A DNA stretch of 64,000 nucleotides from an uncultured Phascolarctobacterium sp. (GCF_900770955.1 NZ_CAAGLX010000011.1:248001-312000), one strand, 5' to 3'; positions 18,020 to 26,332 are shown, counted from the first letter of the stretch. The notes: generated by a model not told the origin, from the letters alone. Numbers and translations: made by a program.

Positions 18020-18693
18020 TGAAAAAAATCTTAGAATTTCCCTTTGGCAATAAGCAAAACAGACATGATGAAACGTTGTCTTTTGATAATGAGATAGAAT
18101 CTATATTTGATGAAGATGACGATGATTATTGTGAATTCGATGAATTCATGGAAGAGTTTGCAAATGCGGCACAAGGGATTCGTATGCTGGCGCTTGATGT
18201 AGACGGCGTGCTGACTGACGGTACTATTTACATGGGCAATGACGGTGAGCTGTTTAAGGGCTTTAATGCTAAGGATGGCATGGGCATCAGCTATGCTATG
18301 CGTAACGGTATTGAGGTTTGTATCATCACCGGACGTAAAAGCGAGATTGTACGCAGACGAGCTGCGGAATTAGGCATTACCTGCGTACTCGAGGGTGTGC
18401 GTGATAAGGCAGCGGCGTTAGAAAAAATAGCGGATTCTTACAGACTTGATTTGGAGGAAATTGCCTATATAGGCGATGACCTCAATGACCTTGCACCTAT
18501 GAATATTTGCGGGCTGTCCTTTGCTCCCGCTGATGCTGCTGATGCGGTAATTGATATGTGTGACTTTGTGTTGCTTAATGATGGCGGCAAAGGTGCTGTA
18601 AGAGAGGCTGTTGATTTACTGTTAGATGCACAGGGAAAGTTGGATTCTGTTATTGATTCCTACATTAATTCCGGACAAGGAGATAGACAATAA
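18019..18693 (+). CDS. kdsC: Kdo-8-phosphate phosphatase with an acidic N-terminal extension
   Basis: KdsC removes the phosphate from Kdo 8-phosphate. The HAD core begins at about residue 54 with RMLALDVDGVLTDG (nucleophile Asp60, acid Asp62), then FNAKDGMGISYAMRNGIEVCIITGRKS, a Lys in VRDKAAALEK and YIGDDLNDLAPM. This core is the normal KdsC size (about 170 residues), so the first ~53 residues are extra: they start basic and then become very acidic (ESIFDEDDDDYCEFDEFMEE). The extension is in frame with good coupling to kdsD (TAATG), so it is probably real; a start further in would require ignoring that overlap. Its purpose is unknown. Confidence 0.93.
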   Translation: MKKILEFPFGNKQNRHDETLSFDNEIESIFDEDDDDYCEFDEFMEEFANAAQGIRMLALDVDGVLTDGTIYMGNDGELFKGFNAKDGMGISYAMRNGIEVCIITGRKSEIVRRRAAELGITCVLEGVRDKAAALEKIADSYRLDLEEIAYIGDDLNDLAPMNICGLSFAPADAADAVIDMCDFVLLNDGGKGAVREAVDLLLDAQGKLDSVIDSYINSGQGDRQ

Positions 18694-19595
18694 TGTGGCT
18701 TTATTATTTATTAAAAACTATGAGTACCGTAATTTCCTGGCTGCCCTATAAGGCGGTTGTGGTTATCGGTAAGGGTATGGGCCACCTCTATCATAAAATT
18801 GCCAAAAAGCAGCGTGTGCGTGCTGAGGAAACTATCCGCGAGCGCTTAGGCTACAGTCAGGAGCAGGCAGAGGCTACCATCAAATCTCTGTTTGTGAAGC
18901 TGGGCATAACCTTTATGGAAATCATGTATATGCCGGCGCTGAACAAGGATAATATCCGCGGGCTGGTAACCTTTGACCGTCCGGAGGTTCTGTGGGAGGC
19001 ACTGGAGGAGAAGCATGGCGTTGTTATGCTGGCCTGCCATATGGATAACTGGGAATGGCTGGGAGCTGCGCTGGCGCTTAACGGTTTTCCGCTGAGCGCA
19101 GTAGAAAAACCGCAGCCGAACCGCGTTTACAGTGATTTTATGAATGAGCTGCGCAAGGGCGTAGGTCAGGAAATCTTTTCGCGCGGAACAAGCGAAATAC
19201 TTGGCTGTGCGCGAGCTATGAAGAAGGGCCGTATGCTTGGCCTGATTGCCGACCAGGACGGCGGCTATGACGGCATCTTTGTTCCTTTTTTGGGCAAGAT
19301 GGCATCAACACCTAACGGACCGGCATATTTTTCCCGTAAGTTCAAGGCACCTATTGTGCCGATTTTTATAGTGCGTAAGCCTGACGGCTACGGGCATAAA
19401 GCGATTGTGCGCGACCCTATCCATTATGAGTTCACTGGCGACCAAAAGCTGGATGATTATAATGTTACCCTGAAAATGACTCAGGAAGTTGAAAAAATAA
19501 TCAAGGAATATCCTGATAACTGGTTGTGGTTCCAGCATCGCTGGAATACACCATACACCCCACCGGAGGAGGAAAAGCAGCCAGATGAAAAATAA
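18693..19595 (+). CDS. LpxL/HtrB-family lipid A acyltransferase (second copy)
   Basis: A 300-residue relative of the acyltransferase at 5939-6829. Shared landmarks are the N-terminal membrane helix, ACHMDNWEWLGAALAL (H-x4-E active site, about residues 112-127), AVEKPQPN, GLIADQDGGYDGIFVPFLG and the end motif WLWFQHRWN. It overlaps kdsC by one base and lptC by 11 bases, so it is tightly embedded between Kdo synthesis and lipopolysaccharide export, fitting a late acyl transfer just before export. Acyl position and chain preference cannot be read from the sequence. Confidence 0.88.
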   Translation: MWLYYLLKTMSTVISWLPYKAVVVIGKGMGHLYHKIAKKQRVRAEETIRERLGYSQEQAEATIKSLFVKLGITFMEIMYMPALNKDNIRGLVTFDRPEVLWEALEEKHGVVMLACHMDNWEWLGAALALNGFPLSAVEKPQPNRVYSDFMNELRKGVGQEIFSRGTSEILGCARAMKKGRMLGLIADQDGGYDGIFVPFLGKMASTPNGPAYFSRKFKAPIVPIFIVRKPDGYGHKAIVRDPIHYEFTGDQKLDDYNVTLKMTQEVEKIIKEYPDNWLWFQHRWNTPYTPPEEEKQPDEK

Positions 19596-20139
19596 GAAAG
19601 TAGTTCTGTCAGTGTTGGCAGGCATTGTAATTGCCGGTGCAATTATCGCCTGGCTGATGCTGAGCGGCGATAAACCCATAACCGTAAAACCGGGTGACGG
19701 TATTACAGGGCAGATTAATGCTTCCTTAAAAAACAGTATGGTTAAAAGGGAAAAGGATGGCAAAAAGCTGTGGGAGTTTACAGTAGAAGAGGTTGTTAAC
19801 GATAAGGCTAAAAATACAGCCTATCTGAAGGGCATCAAAGGCAAAGTTTATCGTGCAGACGGCAGCTTTATCGATATTTCTGCCGATAAAGGCAGCGCAG
19901 GTATGAAGAGCAATGACTTTTTCCTGGAGGGCAAAATTAAAGCAGTATTGAATACCGGCGGCGAGCTTTATGCCGATAAAATAAGCTGGAACCAGGAAAA
20001 GGAACTTATTACGGCAACAGGACATTTTAAGATGCACAAGGATGCATATACCGCAACTGCGGACAGTGCTGTAACTACCAGTGCTTTTAAGCATGTAAAG
20101 CTTAAGGGCAATGCTAATGTTGAGAAAGGCGGCGAATAA
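19585..20139 (+). CDS. lptC: LptC-family lipopolysaccharide bridge protein
   Basis: LptC takes lipopolysaccharide from the LptBFG pump at the inner membrane and passes it to LptA. The 184-residue product has one N-terminal membrane helix (residues 6-28, VVLSVLAGIVIAGAIIAWLML) and a periplasmic domain of repeated short strands (KGIKGKVYRADGSFIDISADKG, FFLEGKIKAVLNTGGELYADKISW) as expected for the beta-jellyroll. It overlaps the upstream acyltransferase by 11 nt and ends just before lptA, which supports the call; identity at residue level to enteric LptC is low in this family. Confidence 0.85.
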   Translation: MKNKKVVLSVLAGIVIAGAIIAWLMLSGDKPITVKPGDGITGQINASLKNSMVKREKDGKKLWEFTVEEVVNDKAKNTAYLKGIKGKVYRADGSFIDISADKGSAGMKSNDFFLEGKIKAVLNTGGELYADKISWNQEKELITATGHFKMHKDAYTATADSAVTTSAFKHVKLKGNANVEKGGE

Positions 20140-20140
20140 G

Positions 20141-20911
20141 ATGGCTAATAAAAATAGATTACTGCTGACAGTGGCGGCAGCTGTGCTGGCTGCAGGCATA
20201 ACGGCAACTGCTTTTGCGGCTCCGGGCAATTTCAGCGTTCAGGCTGACGAGTTGGAGTATGACCTGAGCAGCGGCGAAGCTGTAGCAAAAGGAAATGTTG
20301 TATTGATGCAGGATGGCGGCAGGGCTACTGCTGATTACGCCAAATTCAACAGCAAAAGCAAGAGCGGTGTGCTCACCGGCAATGTTATTGCCGACCGTGA
20401 TGATGCACATATTGTGTGCAATGAGTTTATTGTGCATAATGAAAACGATTTGTCTGCTGTAGGCGGTGCTATGATTACCAAGGGTGGCAAAAGCCTGAGC
20501 TCTGACAGAGTAGATTATTACAAGGGACGTGAATTTGCCGAAACAATCGGTGGCTGGGCGCGTCTTACCGACAGCGACGGCAGTGTGCTGAATGCGGCAA
20601 AGATTGATTATAATATGGCACAGGGAGTTGCCAACGCTTACGGCGGTGTTGATATCCGCAGTGATGCGCGCAGTCTGACAGCTTCTGCTGACAGTGCTGT
20701 CTACAAAACTGATAACAGCGGTTATGTAGAGCTTATCGGCAATGCCAAAGCAACCCAGAACGGCAACAGCGTTGCCGGCGACAAGCTGCGCCTGACCAAT
20801 ACCAACGTGGCTATTGCTGACGGTAATGTAGATATTATCTACATTCCGGAAAAGCAGCCTGCGCTGCCAGGTAAGGAAAAGCAGAGCGCAGATGATAAAG
20901 CTTTAGCCTAA
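20141..20911 (+). CDS. lptA: LptA/OstA-family periplasmic lipopolysaccharide carrier
   Basis: The start at 20141 is preferred since the protein then begins MANKNRLLL with a clean signal peptide cut near ATAFA-AP (about residue 26); upstream in-frame ATGs fall inside lptC. The 256-residue product is an OstA-domain beta-jellyroll: repeated motifs such as FSVQADELEYDLSSGEAVAKGNVVL and ADYAKFNSKSKSGVLTGNVIA are typical. It is longer than enteric LptA (about 185), with roughly one and a half domain lengths. Together with LptB, LptC and LptF/G it builds the periplasmic bridge; the outer-membrane partner LptD is not in this window. Confidence 0.88.
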   Translation: MANKNRLLLTVAAAVLAAGITATAFAAPGNFSVQADELEYDLSSGEAVAKGNVVLMQDGGRATADYAKFNSKSKSGVLTGNVIADRDDAHIVCNEFIVHNENDLSAVGGAMITKGGKSLSSDRVDYYKGREFAETIGGWARLTDSDGSVLNAAKIDYNMAQGVANAYGGVDIRSDARSLTASADSAVYKTDNSGYVELIGNAKATQNGNSVAGDKLRLTNTNVAIADGNVDIIYIPEKQPALPGKEKQSADDKALA

Positions 20912-20929
20912 GAAGCGGAGGGCAAAGTT

Positions 20930-21649
20930 TTGGTTATAACAACAGATAATCTGGTAAAAATTTATAATACCCGTCACGTTGTTGACGGAGTAAGCATCAG
21001 TGTAGAGCAGGGCAGTGTAGTAGGTCTTTTGGGACCTAACGGTGCCGGCAAAACGACAACCTTTTATATGATTGTCGGTATTGAAAAGCCTGATGCCGGT
21101 ACGGTAATGCTGGATGGCAGGGATATTTCCGCAATGCCTATGTATGAGAGGGCGCGTGCAGGTATCGGTTATCTGCCGCAGGAGGCTTCTATTTTCAGCA
21201 AAATGACGGTAGAAGACAATATCATGGCGATTCTGGAAACCACTGACCTGAATGCCTCGGAAAGAGAAGCGAAGATGAACGCTCTGCTTGATGAGTTCCG
21301 TCTGAACCATGTGCGCAAGAGCGAGGGCAAGGCATTGTCCGGCGGTGAACGCCGCCGCGTAGAGATTGCACGTGCGCTGGCTACCGACCCGGCCTTCATT
21401 CTGCTGGACGAACCGTTTGCCGGCATTGACCCCATTGCCGTAGCGGATATCCAGGGCATGATTGCGCATCTGGCGCAACGTGGCATCGGTGTGCTGATTA
21501 CGGACCATAACGTCCGTGAAACACTGAGCATTGTTGATAAGGCATATATTTTGGCTGAAGGTCATATTTTGCTGCATGGTGACAGCGAAACAATTGCCAA
21601 TGACCCCGTTGCTCGTAAATATTACCTTGGCGATAACTTTAGCATGTAA
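20930..21649 (+). CDS. lptB: Lipopolysaccharide export ATPase
   Basis: LptB powers lipopolysaccharide extraction from the inner membrane. The start is TTG with GGAGGG 7 nt upstream. The 239-residue ABC ATPase has Walker A GPNGAGKTT (about residues 35-43), Q-loop YLPQEASIF, the signature ALSGGERRRVEIARALA, Walker B FILLDEPFAGIDP and the H-switch LITDHNVRETL, exactly the LptB pattern. It lies between lptA and the LptF/G permease, 14 bp before the latter. Confidence 0.97.
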   Translation: MVITTDNLVKIYNTRHVVDGVSISVEQGSVVGLLGPNGAGKTTTFYMIVGIEKPDAGTVMLDGRDISAMPMYERARAGIGYLPQEASIFSKMTVEDNIMAILETTDLNASEREAKMNALLDEFRLNHVRKSEGKALSGGERRRVEIARALATDPAFILLDEPFAGIDPIAVADIQGMIAHLAQRGIGVLITDHNVRETLSIVDKAYILAEGHILLHGDSETIANDPVARKYYLGDNFSM

Positions 21650-21663
21650 CAGGAGGAAGAAAA

Positions 21664-22755
21664 GTGCGCTTACGATTATTAGACCGTTATGTACTGAAGG
21701 AGCTGTTATACCCCTTCGTTTTTGGCATTGCTGCTTTCTCCAGTATTTTTATTGCCAGCACGATGCTGTTTAAAATTACCCAATACATGACTAAATACGG
21801 TGCTCCGCTCGAGACCGTAGCCCGTTTGTTTATGTATAATCTGCCGGAGGTTATCAACTATACCTTCCCGATGTCCATGCTGCTGGCAGCACTGATGGCT
21901 TTTGGCAAGCTGTCCGGCTCCAGTGAGATTACGGCGATGAAGGCCGGCGGTGTCAGCTACTACCGTATTGTTGCTCCGGTGCTGGTTGTGGGCTTCTTTG
22001 TCAGCATGTTTTCCATGGTATGGGCAGAGAAGGTAGTACCTACCTCCAAAGCGAAAGCATCGATAATTCTGAATGAGGAAATACGCCACAATACGCGTCC
22101 GACTACTCAGAACCATATCATCATCAAAACTATCAGCGGTGATACCCAACGTGTTACCTATGCTAATAAATTTGATGAAAAGCTCGGCAAGATGACAGAT
22201 ATCACCATCGAAGAGTTTAATAAAGGCAAGATTGCCCGTATCCAGACAGCAAGAGAAGGCTATTGGGAAAACGGCAGTTGGCGTATTGTAGACGGCAACG
22301 TTTTTGCGCTGGATGATAAGGACGGCGTACAAAGCAGTGCCAAATTCAAGGAACAGATTATTCCTCTGAATTTCTCGCCGAAGCAGATTTCCTGGGAGCA
22401 AAAGGAGCCTGAGGAAATGACTATCCGCGAATTACGCGAATATATCAGCATGCTGGAAGAGCAGCATACCTCGGCAGCACGTCAGTGGTGCGAAATCTTT
22501 ATGAGAATCAATATTCCGCTGGCAAGCTTCTTCTTTGCAATGATCGGTGCTTGTCTGGGCACGCAGAAACAGCGTACCAGCTCTTCTATCGGTCTGGGCA
22601 TCAGTATTATCGTAATCTTTATTTATTACGCAATAATGACCTTCACTACCGGCTTAGGCAAGGGTGGTGCAATGCCGCCGCTGTTGGCATGTGCATTGCC
22701 TAACATTCTTTGCTTAGGTGTCGGTGTATATCTAATGAAAAAGAAAAATGCCTAA
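21664..22755 (+). CDS. LptF/LptG-family permease (YjgP/YjgQ)
   Basis: A 363-residue inner-membrane protein that would pair with LptB. GTG start after AGGAGGA. Three membrane helices lie in the first ~120 residues, including the typical LDRYVLKELLYPFVFG start and FPMSMLLAALMAFGKLSGSSEITAMKAGGVS coupling segment; then a periplasmic jellyroll (about 130-260) and three more helices (about 280-360). Only one such gene is here, while the enteric pump uses an LptF-LptG heterodimer. Either this one forms a homodimer or a second gene lies elsewhere. Confidence 0.92.
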   Translation: MRLRLLDRYVLKELLYPFVFGIAAFSSIFIASTMLFKITQYMTKYGAPLETVARLFMYNLPEVINYTFPMSMLLAALMAFGKLSGSSEITAMKAGGVSYYRIVAPVLVVGFFVSMFSMVWAEKVVPTSKAKASIILNEEIRHNTRPTTQNHIIIKTISGDTQRVTYANKFDEKLGKMTDITIEEFNKGKIARIQTAREGYWENGSWRIVDGNVFALDDKDGVQSSAKFKEQIIPLNFSPKQISWEQKEPEEMTIRELREYISMLEEQHTSAARQWCEIFMRINIPLASFFFAMIGACLGTQKQRTSSSIGLGISIIVIFIYYAIMTFTTGLGKGGAMPPLLACALPNILCLGVGVYLMKKKNA

Positions 22756-22789
22756 AAGATGTGTATGAGTGAGTCATGGAGGTGAGTAC

Positions 22790-23947
22790 TTGGTAGGTAT
22801 AAGATTAATCATAATTATGGCCATTGTAGGTGGCCTTATTGCCTATCTGGCCGATAAAATGGGCAGTAAAATAGGCAAGAAGAGAATGTCGGTATTTGGT
22901 CTGCGTCCAAAGCATACGTCCATATTACTTACGGTACTCGGCGGTACAATTATTGCGGTTCTGACTATCGGTGTTATGGCAATAGCATCACAGAGTGCGC
23001 GTACAGCCTTGTTTGGCATGGAAAAAATTCAGCAGGAGCTGCTGCTTTTAAACAAAGAAAAGGCAGATACGAATGCTGCACTTGAGCAGGCCAAAGGCAA
23101 GGTTAACGAGCAGAATAAGAAAATCAGTGAGCTTGATGCCAAAATCAAAGAAGCAACTGCTGAAAATGATGCGATGGAAATTAAGCTGGCTCAGGTTAAT
23201 GATATGTACAGCCAGGCACAGAGTGAGGTAAATTCTCTTACTCAGTCCAAGCTGCAGCTGACGAATGAAATCGGGGAGCTGGAAAAAACTACTGAGGCTC
23301 TGCGTAAGGGTATCATTAATATGCGTGAAGGTCAGGTGTATTACCGCGCCGGTGAGGTTGTTTTTGCCGGTGTTATGCGCGGCGGTCTGAAGCATGAAGA
23401 AAATATGATTCAGATGAACTGGCTGCTGCAAAATGCCAACGAAGCGGCGCTGCAGCGTTTAGGTGTAATCCACGATGAGCAAAAGCCTCTGCAGGCTATC
23501 TGGATTGGCAAAAATGTTGTTGATGCTGCTGTGGCAAAGCTGGATAAGAGCAAGAGCAATATGCTTTTCCGTATCCGTGCCGTTGCCAATATCATAGTTG
23601 GCGAGTTAGCAGTATGCGATATTGAAATGGTAGATAATCAGTTTATTTATCCTGACGGCACCTTGATTTACAGCGAGCAGTATAATCTCGGCGAGGACGG
23701 CCCGAGCTATGAAAGCGTAATTATGGAATTCCTGACACAGATTAACCATAATGCCGTAAGCGCCGGTGTACTTCCTGATCCGATGACTGGCAAGGTTGGC
23801 AGCATGGATGCCGCTACGATGATTGAAGCGACTAATGCGATGCGTCGCACCAGAGGACACTTTGTTCTGCGTGCTTATGCTAAAGGCGATATTACTACAG
23901 CCGGACCTGTAAGGTTAAGGCTGGAGGTGATTCCGGTAAATGAGTAG
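22790..23947 (+). CDS. DUF3084 membrane-anchored coiled-coil protein
   Basis: I recognise the DUF3084 family, whose function is unknown. The TTG at 22790 is preferred because GGAGGTG sits 6 nt upstream and the protein then begins VGIRLIIIMAIVGGLIAYLAD, the usual family start; the earlier in-frame GTG at 22769 precedes the ribosome site. The 385-residue product has two N-terminal membrane helices separated by a basic loop with FGLRPKHTSI, then a long coiled coil (about residues 75-185) and a mixed C-terminal domain containing VYYRAGEVVFAGV. It follows the lipopolysaccharide export genes and overlaps the next gene by 8 nt, so an envelope role is plausible but not shown. Confidence 0.85.
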   Translation: MVGIRLIIIMAIVGGLIAYLADKMGSKIGKKRMSVFGLRPKHTSILLTVLGGTIIAVLTIGVMAIASQSARTALFGMEKIQQELLLLNKEKADTNAALEQAKGKVNEQNKKISELDAKIKEATAENDAMEIKLAQVNDMYSQAQSEVNSLTQSKLQLTNEIGELEKTTEALRKGIINMREGQVYYRAGEVVFAGVMRGGLKHEENMIQMNWLLQNANEAALQRLGVIHDEQKPLQAIWIGKNVVDAAVAKLDKSKSNMLFRIRAVANIIVGELAVCDIEMVDNQFIYPDGTLIYSEQYNLGEDGPSYESVIMEFLTQINHNAVSAGVLPDPMTGKVGSMDAATMIEATNAMRRTRGHFVLRAYAKGDITTAGPVRLRLEVIPVNE

Positions 23948-24350
23948 TTATCTTGGCGTGGATCCGGGACGCAGCAAAACAGGTTTGGCATTAGTTGCCT
24001 CTGATGGCAAAATTCTGGCTTTGCATATCGCTATGACGGATAATCTTGCTGCAGAGCTGCGACAGTTTGTCGGTTCGGCTAAGCTGCAGGGAATTATTAT
24101 GGGTAACGGTACCAATAATAAGGCTATAGGTGCAGTATTGCGCGAGATTTACCCAACGTTAACGCCTGAGCTTGTCGGTGAAGCGTACAGTACGGAGGAG
24201 GCCCGCAGTCTGTATTGGCAGGAAAATCCTCCCAAGGGTTGGCGAAGGCTGGTGCCGCTAGGATTACTGGTACCGCCGGAGCCGCTTGATGCATATGCTG
24301 CAGTAGTGCAGGTGCGCAGATGCCTGAAGAAAAATGAGGAAGTAAAATGA
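23940..24350 (+). CDS. YqgF/RuvC-like RNase H-fold nuclease
   Basis: A 136-residue protein of the RNase H-like fold. The first strand YLGVDPGRSKTGLALV carries the catalytic-type Asp and the G-x-x-x-G pattern seen in YqgF and RuvC; VGEAYSTEEARSLYW supplies the Glu/Thr region, and EPLDAYAAVVQVRRCL the last Asp. YqgF members process pre-16S rRNA, but this copy is divergent from the standard one, which usually lies near alaS in Firmicutes. It overlaps the DUF3084 gene by 8 nt and the following cyclodeaminase by 4 nt, so it is translated in series with them. Substrate unknown. Confidence 0.75.
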   Translation: MSSYLGVDPGRSKTGLALVASDGKILALHIAMTDNLAAELRQFVGSAKLQGIIMGNGTNNKAIGAVLREIYPTLTPELVGEAYSTEEARSLYWQENPPKGWRRLVPLGLLVPPEPLDAYAAVVQVRRCLKKNEEVK

Positions 24351-24979
24351 ATAAGCTTGGCGATTTAAGCTGTAAGGAATTTTTAACTGAGCTTGCAAGC
24401 GCTGCGCCTGCCCCAGGTGGCGGCGGCGGCGCTGCTATGGCAGGCGCTTTGGCGGCAGCACTTGCTTCTATGGTTGCTAATCTGACGATTGGCAAGGAAA
24501 AGTTCGCCGACCGCGAGACGGCGGTCAAGGAGCTGCTGGTGCAGGCAGAAGCAGAGCGTGTACGTCTTTTGCAGCTGGCAGATGAGGATGCGGCTGTCTT
24601 TAACAGCTTTATGAGTTGTTATAAGCTGCCTAAGGCTACCGACGAAGAAAAGGCTGCGCGTACAGCGGCTATCCGCGCTGCTGCCAAGCAGGCAGCAAGC
24701 GTACCGCTGAATATTGCCCGCAGCTCCTTTGCTGTATTGCAGCTTGCGGACAGACTGGTAGTGTCGGGAAATCCCGGTGTGATTACTGACGGTGCCTGCA
24801 GCGGCCTGTTGGCGCGTGCGGCGCTGCGCTGTGCGGAGTACAATGTGCGCATTAACCTGGGACTGACCAAGGATGAAGCGTGGAATGCGCAGATTGCAGC
24901 AGCGCTGGCACAGCTTTTGGCAGATGCCGAAGCGTTGGAAACTCGTTTGCTTGCAGTAACGGATAAAGCGTTGCAATAA
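24347..24979 (+). CDS. fchA: Cyclodeaminase/methenyl-THF cyclohydrolase family protein
   Basis: A 210-residue helical protein of the FTCD C-terminal / FchA family, which interconverts methenyl- or formimino-tetrahydrofolate forms. The diagnostic glycine-rich segment SAAPAPGGGGGAAMAGALAAALASMVANLTIGK lies near residues 15-48, followed by long helices with DEDAAVFNSFM and VPLNIARSSF. It overlaps the previous gene by 4 nt. In anaerobes such stand-alone proteins act in one-carbon metabolism, but the pathway partner is not here, so the exact reaction (cyclodeaminase or cyclohydrolase) is left open. Confidence 0.82.
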   Translation: MNKLGDLSCKEFLTELASAAPAPGGGGGAAMAGALAAALASMVANLTIGKEKFADRETAVKELLVQAEAERVRLLQLADEDAAVFNSFMSCYKLPKATDEEKAARTAAIRAAAKQAASVPLNIARSSFAVLQLADRLVVSGNPGVITDGACSGLLARAALRCAEYNVRINLGLTKDEAWNAQIAAALAQLLADAEALETRLLAVTDKALQ

Positions 24980-25008
24980 GGCTTTGTTGCTTGGTGCATT
25001 AGAAGTAC

Positions 25009-25037
25009 TTGACGTAAGCGTGTTTTTAAAGTATAAT
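25009..25037 (+). promoter_or_regulatory. Promoter of tRNA-Ser(TGA)
   Basis: TTGACG (25009-25014) and TATAAT (25032-25037) with a 17-bp spacer, 11 bp before the tRNA. Confidence 0.8.
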
Positions 25038-25048
25038 AAAATTCTGAT

Positions 25049-25138
25049 GGAAAGGTGGCCGAGCGGTTGAAGGCTCTAGTCTTGAAAACTAGCGAGGGGG
25101 CAACTCCTCCGTGGGTTCGAATCCCACCCTTTCCGCCA
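25049..25138 (+). tRNA. tRNA-Ser (anticodon TGA)
   Basis: A 90-nt type II tRNA. The acceptor stem GGAAAGG pairs with CCTTTCC (25128-25134), the discriminator is G and CCA is encoded. The anticodon stem CTAGT/ACTAG encloses the loop CTTGAAA, giving anticodon TGA (UCA codons). It has a long variable arm (GAGGGGGCAACTCCTC) and the T-loop GTTCGAATC. Confidence 0.97.
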
Positions 25139-25159
25139 TTAAAAAATTATAATAGGGTC

Positions 25160-25188
25160 TTGCAATTTAGATAAGAATCTGTTATAAT
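25160..25188 (+). promoter_or_regulatory. Promoter of tRNA-Ser(GCT)
   Basis: TTGCAA (25160-25165) and TATAAT (25183-25188), 17-bp spacer, 16 bp before the second tRNA; there is no clear terminator between the two tRNAs. Confidence 0.75.
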
Positions 25189-25204
25189 AAACAAGTAGTC
25201 TAAT

Positions 25205-25296
25205 GGAGTGGTACTCAAGCTGGCTGAAGAGGACGGTTTGCTAAATCGTTAGACGGTTTACCCCGTGCGTGGGTTCGAATCCCACCCACTCCGCCA
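25205..25296 (+). tRNA. tRNA-Ser (anticodon GCT)
   Basis: A 92-nt type II tRNA. The acceptor stem GGAGTGG pairs with CCACTCC (25286-25292), with discriminator G and encoded CCA. The stem ACGGT/ATCGT encloses TTGCTAA, giving anticodon GCT (AGC/AGU codons). The long variable arm and GTTCGAATC T-loop are present. Confidence 0.97.
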
Positions 25297-25308
25297 ACTA
25301 TGGCAATT

Positions 25309-25337
25309 AGCTCTCAGAGAAATCTGAGAGCTTTTTT
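25309..25337 (+). terminator. Rho-independent terminator after the tRNA-Ser pair
   Basis: AGCTCTCAGA (25309-25318) and TCTGAGAGCT (25323-25332) pair perfectly over a GAAA loop, followed by a T run. Confidence 0.88.
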
Positions 25338-25516
25338 GTTTTTTGAAAAGCTTGCTTCATCCACCTATACGTTCTAAAAAATAAAAAGGCCCGTTGCAGT
25401 GGTTTGTATAGATAAATTTTTATCTGACCATACTAAATATCCACAAATTGAACTTATCCATATGCCAGTCAAAAGGTTATAATGATTACATCATTAAAGC
25501 GAAGGAGTGTGTCTTT

Positions 25517-26329
25517 ATGACCTTACTGAATAAAGCATTGACTATTGCCGGCAGCGATACAAGCGGCGGCGCCGGTATGGAAGCGGATATCAAAACTATG
25601 GAGGAGCTGGGCGTTTATGGCATGCCCGCCTTGACCTGCATTGTAACGATGCATCCTACTACCTGGGAGCACAGCGTATTCCCGCTGCCTCTGGATTTAG
25701 TAGAAAAGCAGCTTGTAACAGCGATTGAAGGTGTTGGCATCAATGCTATGAAAACCGGTATGCTGGGAAGTGCCGAGCTGGTAGAGCTGGTTGCGGATAC
25801 AATTGATAAGTATGATTTGCACAACGTGGTTATCGACCCGGTTATGGTTTGCAAGGGCTGTGATTTGATTCTGGTGCCGGATGCGGCTGAAGCTATAAAA
25901 AAGCTGCTCATGCCGCGCTGCAATGTTATTACTCCTAACACCGTTGAAGCTGCTTATCTTGCGGATATGCCGGAGGTTACTACTGTAGAGCAGATTAAGG
26001 AAGCAGCAGTGAAAATTGTTGCTGGCGGTGCTGAGAGCGTTGTTATCAAGGGCGGCGAGCGTCTGAGTGATAATTCCGCTATTGATATTTTCTACGATGG
26101 CAAGGAATTCACAGAAATGGCTGTGCCGAAGATTTATCCTTCCTACAACCATGGCGCAGGCTGCACCTTCTCTGCAGCAATCACCGCAGGTCTGGCAGAC
26201 GGCCTGAGCATGAAGGAAGCTGTGCTGCAGGCGAAGAAGTTCGTTACCGCTGCGCTTAAGCATGGCTTTGCAATCAATAACATTGTCGGCTGCACTAACC
26301 ATACTGCATATAAAAAATATGGCGAATAA
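25517..26329 (+). CDS. pdxK: Pyridoxal/hydroxymethylpyrimidine kinase, dual-cysteine (PdxK/ThiD-like) type
   Basis: A 270-residue ribokinase-fold kinase that phosphorylates pyridoxal/pyridoxine or HMP. The start at 25517 has GAAGGAG 9 nt upstream. It begins ALTIAGSDTSGGAGMEADIKT, the ThiD/PdxK substrate motif. VIDPVMVCKG (about residues 101-110) and NHGAGCTFSAAITAGLADG (about 205-223) each contain the Cys characteristic of Firmicutes pyridoxal kinases once annotated ThiD, so vitamin B6 salvage is the more likely role; a thiamine role remains possible. It is monocistronic, between the tRNA terminator and a convergent terminator. Confidence 0.85.
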   Translation: MTLLNKALTIAGSDTSGGAGMEADIKTMEELGVYGMPALTCIVTMHPTTWEHSVFPLPLDLVEKQLVTAIEGVGINAMKTGMLGSAELVELVADTIDKYDLHNVVIDPVMVCKGCDLILVPDAAEAIKKLLMPRCNVITPNTVEAAYLADMPEVTTVEQIKEAAVKIVAGGAESVVIKGGERLSDNSAIDIFYDGKEFTEMAVPKIYPSYNHGAGCTFSAAITAGLADGLSMKEAVLQAKKFVTAALKHGFAINNIVGCTNHTAYKKYGE

Positions 26330-26332
26330 AAT

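Noticed and set aside
25340..25516. TPP or other riboswitch ahead of the PdxK/ThiD-like gene
   Set aside because: No conserved thiamine-box sequence (CTGAGA, ACCTGATC) was found in the leader.
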